This document shows, piece after piece, positions 47,081 to 60,100 of a DNA stretch of 64,000 nucleotides. The position numbers and the translations under genes are program-made. The DNA is taken from contig CM035233.1 in assembly GCA_020226215.1 (NCBI GenBank), positions 19,549,701 through 19,613,700 of the forward strand, read 5' to 3'. Under the pieces are notes generated by a model, which ran no database searches, was not told the DNA's origin, and saw only the letters and a program-made list of their open reading frames with translations. Origin of the DNA: Sindora glabra (Eukaryota > Streptophyta > Magnoliopsida > Fabales > Fabaceae). The first letter of the stretch is position 1. Every line of letters starts with the position of its first letter.

Positions 47081-48708
47081 ATGGTGAATGGTGGAATATG
47101 GTAAAGCTTACCTCATAATTTATTCCATTAATCAAAGTCATTAATATAAAGTTATGTATTGTTCTTTCTAAAATAAGTTTACTATTTTTAGTCTTTAACA
47201 TCTAGTTTCTAAAAGTCCTAGAACTCACCATTATTAAGGTAAAAAGTTAGATCCTGTATTCATAATGCTAGTCTACCACCTAGTTTTGTAATATAATATT
47301 TATGTTCTAGTGTCTCAATGTTCCAAATAGGTGGATTGGAACATTCTTTAGACTCATGCCCAATAACGTCACAACTATATAATGAGTTGTAATATTTTAT
47401 AATAAAAATGAACCAAACATTTATCTTAATTATTTATACATACGAAAATCTTAATTTAGTGGCAAATGTAGTAGGATGAGAAGACAAAGGCATATATATG
47501 GCATTTTCATAAATAGAATCATCATAATGTAACAATTTGACTAATCAACTATTAATGCACTTTGCGTTTTTAGCATTGGAGAAATCTATAGAAACATTGT
47601 GTACTTGAACCTAAAAAGTAATTGTTAGCATATCCACTTCATCAACACTCATAGCAAACTCTTAGAATTTAACATAAAAAAATTGACTATAAAATGCCAC
47701 AATGACTAAGAGAGAATAAGATCATAACATACATAAAATTTCATTAAAATAGAAAAATTATTAGTAATAACAACAAAGATTAACAAATCTTCATCACAAT
47801 TCCAAATGTCCTACATCATTATCCATATCATACCTATATTAAGAATCATAGAACTATAGAAATGCTTTAAAATCATGAAAAAAAGGCACTTTAATATCAC
47901 CTACGGATTAGGTGCTAATTTAAAGACCAAGTTTTTATTTTCATCAACCTCCAAAGACTTTGATAAAAGATTCCAATTATCGGTAGCCAAGGATTAACTA
48001 TAATTGCAAATAAACTTGCCAATGAAAATATTGTAATAACCATAGAAAACTATTTATAAGAAATTCTCCCAAAATAAGGAAGAATTTTCAAAACTATTTA
48101 CCCACTCAATACTTTTATGTCTTTACTATATACTTTATAAAGTTAAAATAGATATATAAAATGTTAACTAAATATATGAAAATATATCTAAATTATGTGT
48201 TGAAAATAACATAGCAAACTAGCATATAAAAATGTTGTAAAAATCCATGAAAAAAGTACTTAATTAAATAAAATGATTAATTAATTAATGACATTTGCTA
48301 ATTTTTAAATTTTCTGTAATTGAAAACTATAATTCAAAATTATTAAAATTGGTCATAGAAAAATTCAACCACTCTTGATTAGGGGCAATTAATTTTTGGC
48401 ATTTTTCAATTATAATTACATGTTTCACCATTCATCTACATTAACTATCCAATACATAATAAACATAGCATAATTAGTATCCAAACTTCTTATTCAAACT
48501 TGCAATAAGTGTGTAGGTTAACATTTAGTTAATTTTCAATCAAATTAATAAGTTAGAAAAAAATTGAATAATACATGAACTAAATAGTTTAATTCAATTG
48601 ATAATGGATTACTACTAAGCTATAAGGTGCTCAATATAGATAGAGCATTAAAGCTAGTTGACACCAACATACCTTATCTTCCAAATAAAATTTTAACCCA
48701 AGTTATCT
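47081..48708. other. Unassigned AT-rich intergenic DNA
   Basis: Nothing recognisable apart from possible L1 ORF1-derived sequence just upstream of the endonuclease, which I could not confirm. Confidence 0.5.
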
Positions 48709-49259
48709 TTGGCACACTGTTTAAAGTCCGATAATATAATGCAAACGATGCAATTACGGCTTGTAATGTGATTGGAGGTTTCAAACGAATTATATATCTA
48801 AACAAAAAAAACCTACTTTCATACATCAAATTCTGTAAAAAATTGTCCACTTAAAGTTGGAAAAGACCAAAAGGATTGTATTAAGACAATTTCTAATTTA
48901 TTAAAATCCAAAAACTTATTTGTATTATTATCTCTCTTATTTATTAAAAAAAATTCCTCACTCATCCCTCATTAGTTTAGTCATTTTTTATAAAATTATT
49001 TTTATTTTTATTTTTATTTTTATTTATTAAATTTATTTAAGATAATATATATATGGAATATTTTTGTTGAGTTATTTATTTTTCAAACTTGTACATTCTT
49101 ATACAAGATGAAAAAAATAAAAGATAGGATAATTTTATAAAAATAACCTTCATCTTATACTATAATATGTCAAATGTAATATAACATACTATCTTATTTT
49201 ATAAATATATTATACTATACTATCTAATGTTACTTATTCTATACTATACATTGTGCCAA
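48709..49259. mobile_element. Candidate inverted-repeat element, weak
   Basis: TTGGCACACTGT at 48709-48720 and ACATTGTGCCAA at 49248-49259 form a 12-bp inverted repeat with one mismatch. The right half contains repeated TATACTATACT words as in some plant MITEs. No target duplication could be found, so the match may be chance. Confidence 0.3.
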
Positions 49260-49369
49260 GGCCTTAGGATTCATTTTAAAGACCAAAGACTATATAAAGC
49301 CCAACAATAAGCATTGTTCACACGAAAATTATATTGTTCTTGCTTATATAAGTACTATTGGCAATTTTG

Positions 49370-50150
49370 GGCTAAACCCAAAGGATTAAAGGTTAATGGT
49401 GTACATTACTCACACCAAAATTATTAATTGAACTTACTTTCACTAGTAGTAAAGGTGAGTCTAGGTCAAATTAAAGGGATTAATGGTTAATTTGAGCAAA
49501 AATGAAATAAAAAATAATGATTTTTAAACTAAATTAAATAAAAAAATTGAAATAGATTAAAACAAAATACGAAATTCTCAATCCAAAGGAATATCACACT
49601 TTTATTTTTATATTTTTCACACGCACCAAGTAAATTTATTATAATTTAACTATTTAACCAATAATTACTCCTATACCAACAATAATCATGTTCCTAATGC
49701 TAGTTAAACGTAACAAATACTTAATTAACCTCTTATTACTAGTTTCAATTCAAAGCAAGGACCATGAACTTAATCAATAAAAGCATTAAGCATCTAGAAC
49801 AAAGTTAAGGCTAAATGAATAATTTTACATATGAAAATTTACAATTCATCCTCTATTTCTCTTAAATAACTAATGATTCATCTAAACATCAACCTACCAT
49901 AGTCTAATTGCTACTAATAAAAATTAATCATAATTTTACAAGAAAAAATTAGTCACAATCAACTATTAAGCTATAGGCTTTAATATATGATCAACTAGCT
50001 AATCATATTTAGCTAATTACCTATGCAATCATAAACAATAATAACTAAAAAATATAAGATAATCAAACCTAAAGTAAAATAAAGAGTAAGATCTTAAAAT
50101 TAAACTAAATTAGAGTGATAGTCTTTCATGGCTTCTCCTAAAAAAAAATA
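49370..50150 (+). repeat. R1 repeat, distal diverged copy
   Basis: This copy matches the reverse complement of 32340-32985 and, more weakly, 45410-45900. Blocks include AATTGAACTTACTTTC, AAAGGGATTAATGGTTAATT, AACCTCTTATTACTAG and TAACTAATGATTCATC. The last marks the empty site of the MITE seen at 33099-33723. Confidence 0.7.
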
Positions 50151-50160
50151 TAATAAAATA

Positions 50161-50298
50161 AAAAGAAGAAGTGTTGTATAATATGTGGTATTGCTTTTAC
50201 AAGCATAAAAGAAGAAGTGTTGTATAATATGTGGTATTGCTTTTAAAGGCATAAAAGAAGAAGTGTTGTATAATATGTGGCATTACTTTTAAAGGCAT
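50161..50298. repeat. Three tandem copies of a 46-bp unit
   Basis: The units begin AAAAGAAGAAGTGTTGTATA at 50161, 50207 and 50253 and end at 50298. The copies differ at only a few positions, so this array is young relative to the other repeats here. It sits just after the distal R1 copy. Confidence 0.95.
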
Positions 50299-51049
50299 AA
50301 AACCCTTAATATCTAAATGTGCTAAGGCTTTTTCTCATTTAAGATCATTAGGACTAACTTTTAGGGTTTCAATGAATTGAGCCTTGCTCAATTTGGAGGC
50401 CCAGAACTTAATTACAAACCAAAACATTAAAACAATTTACTATAATAAAATCTCATCAGTTAAATTTTCTTCGTTGTTTAACTATAAAGATGATGTAGTT
50501 TCACTAATATAAAAATATAAAATTTTTTGGATTGGACCTAAGCTAATAGTTGGCTTTTGTTTGACACCATTTAGACTCTTGGAACTCTAATAATACTTGA
50601 AAAATCATGACTTAATTAGATAAGGTAGCAATATTACTCCAACTTCTCAACTAAATTCAAACCTTCAAATTTGTACTACTCAACAAAAGCAATAAATGAA
50701 ATGAACAAGAGAGAAAGACAAGAAAGGATCAAAAAGTAACAAAAGTGGAAAGGATCAAGAAAGAATAAAAGAGGCAAAAAATAAGATTTAATAACTAGTA
50801 CACCTTGCCCTTCAGGAAACCCTGAGAGCCTTTTTTTATAGTCAAATTTGATTAATGTACATGACATATGTGCATAACTAATTAGGAACTGGTCAACATA
50901 AATAAAGTAAAGACTTACAAGATTCCTAAGTGATAGAACATAATGCACAAGACTCCCAAATGATAGAACATAAAGTAAGTAAAACAAAGCTTCATGGTAC
51001 AAAAGTAAAAAGTACACGAAATAACTTAAAAACTAAAGTAGATTTTTCA
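50299..51049. other. Intergenic DNA with a short doublet repeat
   Basis: No gene is seen; a 113-codon open frame on the minus strand (50676-51017) is hydrophobic and T-rich by composition. A roughly 30-bp unit containing AATGATAGAACATAA is present twice at about 50918-50980. Confidence 0.5.
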
Positions 51050-51799
51050 TTATCCACTATCTCCAAAGCCACAACTATCAAAGTAATAGGTTCCTTGGTT
51101 TGATCCTATTAATTCTTTTAAATGATTCATCCTCCAAACTTGATCTGCAACATCACATTTTTAAGAGATATTAATGATAAATTTTAAGGCTTTAATCGTT
51201 CCATATTGTAATCTACTAAAAATATTTAGGCAAATAATTTGTATCAAATCTATTGGCATTACATAGTAATCCATAGGTGTAATACCACTGATTAATCCCA
51301 GAGAATGGATACCTTACATAATTATGTTCAAAAAGAGGTCCCTTGCATTAATGGAAATATTCTTTAAAGAAATAACTTTTGTTAATGTCCTTAATAAACC
51401 AATAGAATGAAATAATGTTAAGACATATTGTTGGGAGGTATTCTAGAATTCTTGTTGCCAATGAGTTAATGGTTTGAATAAAGATAACCACTTATGAAAT
51501 AAAAGAACTTATGATAGATTCCTTGAGTTCTTCCAAATAAGGTGTAATTGATAAAACTAATAGTGCATATAAGTATCATATACCTGAGTTAAACATTTCC
51601 ATATTTATAAGGAGAGAAAGATCGGTTACTTAGGTCAAAAATTGTAAAATATGGATGCTTGATGGACTATTATAGGATAGAAGGAAGAAATCCAACCATA
51701 TTCGGCTATATAAATATAACAAAAACTTATCATCTGGGTCTTAAACGATTAGTACAGCTAATTTTATAAGAGTTCTAAGGGGAATTGGTTAAGGAAACC

Positions 51800-52560
51800 A
51801 TAATGGATTGGAAGATCAAATGGTCCAAGATCCATCATGAGAATGGGCAATATTTTAAATGTAAAAGAAAAAGTTTAGCCATATTAGGATCAAATTCACT
51901 AAGACAAGAGAGGAAATATGGTAAAAAGTTTCTTTTTTCTTTAATATGTTTAACATCTAATTTCCATTATTCAAATTAATTTTTCCACTAAATTAGTTAA
52001 AGATGAGGGATCATAGTCTTTTTAAATTAACCATTGCTGAAAAAATAGACATGTCCATTTTAACAAGGACATAAAGACTAACTAGATGAAATTAGAACTT
52101 TTCAATGGCTTTTTTTTACAACAAGCATCTCCTTAAAAGTACAGCGATAGTGTTTTCAACTAACTTGAATTTTCCATGGTAGTAACCATAAATTGTTCTT
52201 CCTTAGCTTTCATCTAGTAAAACAACCCCCTAATGTAATTCACTTGTAACTATTTGGAGAATCCTTTTTCCTTTTTGTAGTGGTAATTTAGAGAGTTAGA
52301 AGAGACTCTAAACATTTTTTTCAAGCTATTTACTACCTTAGAATGGTAGGAATTCATAAGGATGGATACTTGGAAAGTAGTTGAGCCAGGACAGATTTGT
52401 GTGCAGCTATATAAGGAATGAAGTTTTCATATAATTTACAAGGCCTGGAAATTATTGGAATTGTTTGACTGTAAGAAGCCTGTGAGGATATTTTTGAATT
52501 TTTGTGGTAATATGAGACTAAAGTTAGATCTTTCCATCATGGATGCTAAGGCCTAAAAAT
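51800..52560 (-). pseudogene. Pararetroviral RNase H-like remnant
   Basis: This segment follows the reverse transcriptase on the minus strand. It retains short recognisable stretches of the connection and RNase H regions in the expected order, separated by stops and at least two frame changes. The continuation below 51800 is too degraded to call. Confidence 0.5.
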
Positions 52561-52639
52561 TAAATTAAAGGTTCAGTTATTATTATCTTTCTTTAGAAAA
52601 GCATAATCTTATATTTTTAGAATGGCTAATGGAATTGCT

Positions 52640-53080
52640 TTAAGAAACAAAGACGATCATCTATGTTTGAAAAGAATAAAAGAATATCATCTATGTATAT
52701 AAGAGTAAAAAAGATATGGGCTCAAAAAATTTTTTAATCACCTTTTGGAATTCGAATTTTTAGTCCAAATAGCATGACTATCCATTAGTAATGGAGATTA
52801 GGAATATAGAAAGCTATTTTATGTCTTTCCTTATGATGGATTCCCAACTTACCAAAATCTAACTTTAAGGTCAAATTTTAAAAGATTTTTACTTCAAGCA
52901 ATTTTTGTAAGAGGACCTCCTTTCGTGGTAAAGGAAATTTAATATCTATAAGGAAGATATTTAGAGGTTGTAATCAATTACTAATCCCAATTTACCACTA
53001 ACTTGTTTTGCTCTTTTGTAAACACAAAATGCCTAGCAAGCCTATTCTATCAATTATTGATGATTAGGATTCATTCTAAA
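52640..53080 (-). pseudogene. Pararetroviral reverse transcriptase remnant
   Basis: Fingers and palm motifs can be followed on the minus strand in several frames, ending with the catalytic box YIDD at 52697-52686, which is intact. The motif before it has an H-Y-x-W form characteristic of caulimovirid enzymes, with a stop codon (TAG... or TAA) in place of one of its residues. Multiple further stops and shifts are present, so no product is expected. Confidence 0.7.
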
Positions 53081-53296
53081 ATATGTAGTCTTTGTAAGGT
53101 TAATATCATCATTCTTTCTAAAAGGCTATTTATTAAAAAAGTTAGAATTAAACCACAATGAATGGTCATATTTTTAAAGGGAATTAGAATGATTTTCAAC
53201 ATAGGACTTCAAAGAGATACTTTAAGTGATATTCTCAATTTCGATCAATAAAGAGAATAGATTCAAAACTTGTAACCATTATTGAAAATACACTTT

Positions 53297-53560
53297 CTAT
53301 GTAAGACCATCTACTTCCCATTTGATTTTATCTAATAGCATTTTTCTTATAAGATTGAAACTAACAAGAACATCTTTTTTAGAACCTTTAATTCCATAAA
53401 ACTTATGTTTAATTTCATAGCTAGGGAAAAGAATCAATGATGTTGGCTTTGAAATCCTTGTAATGCTAATGATTTCTCCATTAACGGTCCTAAATTTTTT
53501 AAGTGGTTCTTTAATGATCAAAGGGGAAAATGTTAACATTTATCAATGAACTTGTTGCTT
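53297..53560 (-). pseudogene. Pararetroviral protease-like remnant
   Basis: An 80-codon open frame (53539-53297) has the arrangement of the C-terminal half of a caulimovirid aspartic protease just ahead of reverse transcriptase. The active-site triplet itself is not identifiable in the surviving frame. The position relative to reverse transcriptase supports the call. Confidence 0.45.
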
Positions 53561-54025
53561 CTATATGAAAGAAAGTAATGACTAGGATAGTTAGTCATAC
53601 TTTTTTAGAATGATCTTTGCTTTAAGTAAAGGAACATAGTTTAAGATTATCATAAGCCCTTAAGGTTATTTTAGTACCATGCATGAATCATTACAGCTTT
53701 TTGAAGATTCCTCTTCTTGTATATCTTCTTTAATACAAAAAATAGACTATAAGAGAGCTCCTCTCCTTCTTCCTCATATATTGACTCTAGATCTTTATTA
53801 TTAGAGTCATACTGGTCCAAGAGGTACTGATTTGCATCCTTGTTTGAATAAGTTTTTGTAAAGTTTCCTTTTAAAAGATAGATGAAGCATTTATCATTAT
53901 TCTTTTTCCTTTTATATTGTTTCTTCTTGAAATACTTGACCTTTGTTCTATATTTTTTTCATTTTAGGAAATTATTTAGAAGGTTGATCCCTATTACCAA
54001 GTCAGACCTTTCATAAGCTTTACTA

Positions 54026-54421
54026 ACTTGAGGTTATTGATTGCTTGAAGAAAAGCCTTTGTTCACGTAGCTTGCCAATAACAAAGACTATCAACTAGTA
54101 TAGTGCTTCAAGTGAAGCATTTTGAATATTAAGCCTCTGGTTTCTTAATATGATTTTTGCCTGTGTCCCAAAAAGTTCAAGGAAAGACTATAAAAATATA
54201 TATTTCAAGCTTACTTAATCAATACTTGAGGCTATTGAATTACTTGAAGAAAAGCCTTTGTTCACATAACATGCCAACAATAGAGACTATCGACTAGTAT
54301 AGTGCTTCAAGTGAAGCATTTTGAATATTAAGCCTCTAGTTTCTTAATATGATTTTTTCTTGTGTCCCAAAAAATTCAAAGAAAGACTATGTGTATATAT
54401 TTCAAGCTTACTTGATCAATA
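54026..54421. repeat. 198-bp tandem duplication
   Basis: CTTGAGGTTATTGATTGC at about 54027 recurs as CTTGAGGCTATTGAATTAC at about 54225. Both are followed by GAAGAAAAGCCTTTGTTCAC, AGTGCTTCAAGTGAAGC and TTAATATGATTTTT. The period is 198 bases. It lies in the part of the pararetroviral region upstream of the protease. Confidence 0.85.
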
Positions 54422-56300
54422 CTATGGATCTAGTAATACTTTTCTAACATAACATCATAATGTTATTATAGGTGTTTTCTCTTAAAGGAAACACATTTCA
54501 TTGCTAGGAAGTTTTTATGTGCTTGCATCTCAACATCTAACAAAGATCCAAGGAATTCATTATGGAGTTTTCCTAAGAAATCATCTATGCTATTCCAATT
54601 GTAGTATAATAATTGTCAATATTCTCCTAATGAGATCTAATAATCTCTCATTGTTCTATGCAATCGGGTGGCACAAGCTCTAAAAAGCTTATATAACTTA
54701 TAATTGTATTCCAGTTGGATAGCTATCATCCAAGCATAGAATTCTAAGAATTTGTCTCTTTATCTAGTAGGAGGGATATCATCCATTATGAATATTTTAA
54801 CATGATCTAAGAAGAATTCCTTTTTTAGCAAGTTTGAGTTTTCTTTATAGTTATCTACCTCATTTTTTAGAAAAACTCTTAACTCTTCTTTTCTTGCTAT
54901 GTAAAGGGTGTTTTTTTTTTTTTTCAGTTGTCATGTTTTAGAGGAATTCAACAAGGTTATTATCTTGTAAAGCATGCAACCTTTCTAACTTAGCTTTCTA
55001 TTTTTGGTTTTCTTCTTTAACTTTCTACCTTTTTTAAGAAGGTTTTAGGTTTAATAATTTTAGTAAAAGGAAAGACATAAAATTTTAAGGACCAGAAATA
55101 GTGGTTAAAGGTTAGACCATATTAGGTAAGCTAGAACCTAGTCGTTGCATAGTTAGTCCACTATATGGGTTTATTATTAAATCCAACTAGGCTTTGAGGT
55201 ATTTCATCTTTGCTTCCTTTTATATTAGTTACATCTAGGAAGATGTTCCAACAAATATTATTCTCAATAATTCTTGGTAGAGCACTTAGATCTAGTTTTG
55301 GAGTTCTTAAATTCTTATACTCAAAATTTTATAGTTCTACTTCATGGATGTAATAATTTATTATTGAGATGCTACAAGTTACTTGAGCATCTTGTTCTAG
55401 GAAATGGAATTTTGGGATTGCTAATTTAGTATTTGTTCTACAAGCTTAGTTTCTATGTTTTAGGATCTATTTAGCTATTGGATCAACCTTCCTTTTACCT
55501 TTTAATCATGCCTAGTTTGTTGAGAGATAAACTATAATGGAGGAAAGTTATCTTTACTCCATTCTAATTCTATCATCCAATAAGGAACCAGGGAATTATT
55601 TGGCTTCCACTTCTAACTATCGTAAGTGACAAAATAATTAAACTCTCCTAAAAGTTTACTAAGAAGTCTGACTGAGACATCTCTAGCTTTATATCTTTTT
55701 TTTAGCTTTTGTTAGTTCTTCTTCTTCTTATTTCTCCTTGCACTTAGCCTATTATCTTCATCTTCACTCCATCGTAAGCATGAATACATGTGTAAGATGC
55801 CAAGTCATACCATATATAGCCACCTTTAGTAGTAGTTTCATAGATTAGTTAGCCTAAACAATTAAATCCCCAAATAGGAAGACTAATCCTTTCTTTTGTG
55901 AAAGCTATTATTCCTAGAGTTTTTTGTGATAAATTAAGAGTAAAGTAAGGCTTGTTTTAGGAAGGAGATTTCTACAAAGCCATATTTCTTCTTAGTAAAA
56001 AAGGGTTTTGCTATCTAGATTGGTTGTTTTGAGGTTTAGGCTTACCCACTTGTCTAGTAATAGCTTAACAAGCTCATCTTTTGACAATTATTTTAGAATA
56101 AAATAATAGGTGGGATCTTGGTTTAAATCTATTGAAAGTAAGAAAAAGTCTCCTTAGTCCACTGTATAAGCTAAATCAATGGTATTTGAAGGTGATAGGA
56201 AAATTGGGTGTGAAGGGTTACAATAATTGCATCATTTGCCATAAGACTTCCAATGATATGGACTTGTACTTTCAAAACTATTAGAAGAGTAAGGTCTTTT

Positions 56301-57096
56301 AAGGCCATGTTGAAATTGTGAAATATGGTAAAAAATGCAATTCCAGCATTTAAAGTAAACTAGATCATGGTTAAACATACCTGTTGGTATTTATCACATC
56401 TGGAATCTAGAATAATCATTCTAAACATAACTAGTAACCCTTTCTTGCCATGAAAAGTAAGTACAACTCATACTAATCTAAAATAGATATGGGTGAAGCT
56501 TTCTTATTTTTATCAAAGGATAAGAAATTTAGGAAAGGGATGGTAAACATCTATCCCTTTCTATTGCTTGGACAAGATGTTAATCAAAATGACTACTTCT
56601 TAGCTTTCCAAATAAGTAAAAACTATCCCAATTAGATCATTAAAACTTAAGTCATGGCTAAAAATCTAAAATAGTCTCCAAATCTAATATTAACTAAATA
56701 ATTCAATTTCATTTCAAAATCATAAACTAAACATAAGATAAGGCCAATTTTACTAAGTTAAGCATATGTGACACCCTAAGAGTAAAGAATGAAAAATATT
56801 TTGCATATCAATTAATCGATAAAATAAAAACTAAAACAAGTGTTTTTGCAATTACAATATAAATCTCCTTATGACACTCATCAATTCTTATCCTTCACAA
56901 GCCTATCCTTATCCCTATAAGGTTAACCTTATTGTTTTACAAACTAACATATGAATCAGATGCATAAAGCCACCATGTAGATATCATCACCTCATTATCA
57001 TTAAGTCTTATTCATTTCACATTTTATCATTATATATAAACAAATGTCTCAACTAGTACTAAAAAAATGGTGTAGATTGGCTGGAAGATAAACCAG
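56301..57096. other. Unassigned DNA upstream of the pararetrovirus
   Basis: No gene is recognised. This could contain viral intergenic sequence, but no promoter or primer site typical of caulimovirids was found with confidence. Confidence 0.4.
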
Positions 57097-57109
57097 CCTC
57101 TGATTCCAA
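57097..57109 (-). other. Possible degenerate primer-binding site
   Basis: The minus strand reads TTGGAATCAGAGG, close to the TTGGTATCAGAGC complement of initiator methionine tRNA. Just upstream the strand reads CCCATCAG, which could be an LTR end. No matching LTR pair was found, so this is weak. Confidence 0.3.
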
Positions 57110-60100
57110 CTGATGGGATTATGAAAATTAAAAAAAAGAAAGTAATTTGAAAAATTTTAGATTGATAAGTTTGACACGCCACAACCTAAAGAGAACCAGT
57201 TGAATTCACCACACTCTATGAAAGAGAAGAGAATGAGAGTGATAAGAATTTGATTAATTTGCCACTAAGTAAGAGATCATACTTAGATAAGAATAGAATT
57301 GCAAAAGGTAATCTGAACAAACTTGTCTCAACTAACTTGAAATGTGAATACATGATTTTTTTAATAGAATTTAAGCTCATAAATACTCATTAAGTAGTCA
57401 TAAATTTTTACTTTCTAGTGAAAGACTAAAGGGTTTAGGAAACTCCAAACATAAATGACATTAAAAACAATAAATAACATTAAAATGACATGACTAATTA
57501 ATAAAAAAAATGTGCAGAAGATAGGTCTTCATATTTGCCCTTTAGAATTCCTTCAAAATACTTTAATTTCAGCTCAAATTAGCTATTGGGCCCATGTATA
57601 TACACTTAAGCCCAATTTCTTCAAGTTTCCTCATAGATCAACAATGTAATCCAACCCACATTTGTGTTTTCCTTCATAGAAATTAAAGACTCCATCCTTT
57701 TGGCTCTTGCACGAGTTATTGGGCTAATTGGATTATTGGGTTAGTCTTGCACCTCTTAGTCAGGATCCATGATCTTATCACTTTATTGGAAAAATGAATT
57801 TCACAACATTTACATGCATATATGTACAAGGTAAATCATAATTTGGCCCTATCTTAGTTCTTAACTACAACAATAGCAATTAAGTTCATTCATTGCAATA
57901 TCAAATCATATGATAATTTTATAAGTCATAACATCATTATACCTCTTTACATGGCTTTATCATACTCATTTCTCATTTACCAATGCGTAAATCATGTAAC
58001 AACCATAGAATGAATTAAGTTCCTTAGAACACTTAGAATAAAAAAAATTAAAATAGAACAAATATAATTAATTATGTAGTTAGGCATAATTAATATAATC
58101 AATTATATATGTTTAAATGGAATAATTTTGGATATAATCAATCATGTGATTCTAAATAGTAGAACTTTGGACATGATCGATTATCTTAAAAATGTTTGCA
58201 ATTTTTTATATGAAAAACAATGTTCATTCAAGAGATTTTTTACTCCAAACTCATCTTTTAGGCCAAATTACTAAACTATTTCACTATAAAGTATTAAAAT
58301 AATATCATAAGCCTTAAATTTAGTAGAAACCACACATTAAACATTAATATATAACATAAAATCCTTAACTTTGTAAAATTTAAAGAAAAACTAACTTAGG
58401 GTCATCCAAATCAATGAAATTTAAATAAAATTAGTTAAAATGTTCATTTACCAATGTTAAAGGAGATAATAAGCAGTAACAATTATGATTAACTTGCTTC
58501 TAAACATTCAAAATTAAGAATTTAAAGTTAGGTTACCACGAATTTCATTTGAATAAAAAAGGATGGAAGTATAGAGAGCTTTAACTTACTTGAATTGAAA
58601 AAAGATGAGAGATTGAGTGAATAAATTTGCTCTTTTTGTTACAAGGACATGGGGAGGAAAAAGTGGTGAAGGTTTTCTTATTTTGAAGAAAATAAGGAGT
58701 GGCTAAGAATAAAAAGAATAAAAAAGAAATAGCTCTTAGGGCAAAAATGAAAAAGTCCTCCTAAGTCTCTTATTCACTCACATACTCACTATTAATCATA
58801 TTTAATCTTAAAAGATCTTCACTTATTTATTCAACAAGTATAAATTTATTATATTTAATTGAATATTTTTCACATACATCATTTTAATCCTAATAGGTGT
58901 AATAATCCCATTATTTCTAAATTACTAATGTTTATAAATGGTCAGACTTCAATTTATAGTAAAATAATTGAAAATTAATTGCTAATGAGAAAATATGATG
59001 ACATGCATAATGTATATTGTTACTTAGACATGTTAATTATTGAAAAATGCAATCCACTAGCTAAACATAAAAATCCTTTTATGGCTAAAGTTTTACCATT
59101 AAAAGCATATGAAATCATGTAAGGTTGTCTTTCTTGTATTAATAAATCTTATGTTATTATTGAACATTTTTTGGTTAGATGTACTTTGGGTTCCTCATAT
59201 AATGGCTAGCAAAAGAAAATAATAAAATTTTCTTGGATTTCTTTTTCTTATAATCATGAATAGTCATAACGAGTGTACTGCCAAGTATAATTATGTAATA
59301 ATCTAATGGAAATTTTTAAGCTATTTTTTGTGGAATAGTTACCAACTCACCTATCTCTTAGTTAACTTACTTTAGAAGATTAAAGGGCATGTGGGTAATG
59401 AGAGGTTTTCTATTTGAATTTTAAAAAAACTAAGCTAAACATATTACATATCTTAAGCTCACACTTCATGATATTGTAATTTATGGTTGATAGATAGTAG
59501 AAGTCCATATGGCTTATTAGACTTTTATGGATTTGCATGACATAAAAGATGGTACACTAAAGTGCTTTGGTGTCCACTCCTCATCAACATGTTCATAAAT
59601 TACTAGTAAGCATGACTTATACTATTGTCATATTATAAAATTATTTTAATTGCTAAAAAATTAAATAATCCATTTTATATGTAAAATTATGTCTAAGTAA
59701 GGTTAAAGTGAGTTCAAGTACTAATTTACTATCTTTGAACTATAAATAATAAATTTTTCTTTCTTTTTTGCAACAATAAAGTAATTCTTATGGGTATGTT
59801 TACTCTTATGAGAGTTAGAAAATAAAGCCATTAAGAAAAAGAAAATATAAGCAAGAAAACAAAAAGTGTAACTTTACTTGAAATTAGCCTTAAACTAATC
59901 CCAATGCAATTTTTTACCTTTTATGTTATGTACAAAGTATGTATAGGTAAGGCCAAGTGTTATGTCTTATTATGTACTATATGGTTCTTTATACATAAAG
60001 AGTTATTATATCAACTCTATCACAATTTGTTAAAAAGAAAAGTACTTGGAAGTGAAAAAAGGTTACAAGCATTTTTTAAATAGAATCTTAGTTGTATATA

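Larger units (their letters stand above)
51050..56300 (-). mobile_element. Degenerate endogenous pararetrovirus (Caulimoviridae-like)
   Basis: On the minus strand, protease-, reverse-transcriptase- and RNase H-like segments follow in that order with no integrase after RNase H and no LTRs found. That order, and the form of the motif before the catalytic box, fit endogenous plant pararetroviruses of the petuvirus/florendovirus type better than Ty3-gypsy. Many stop codons and frameshifts interrupt every domain, so this is a fossil with no coding capacity. The part from about 54430 to 56300 would hold the movement and coat regions but is too decayed to assign. Outer limits are approximate. Confidence 0.65.

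Noticed and set aside
50676..51017. 113-codon hydrophobic minus-strand frame
   Set aside because: The residues follow the T-rich composition and no conserved motif or signal structure is convincing.
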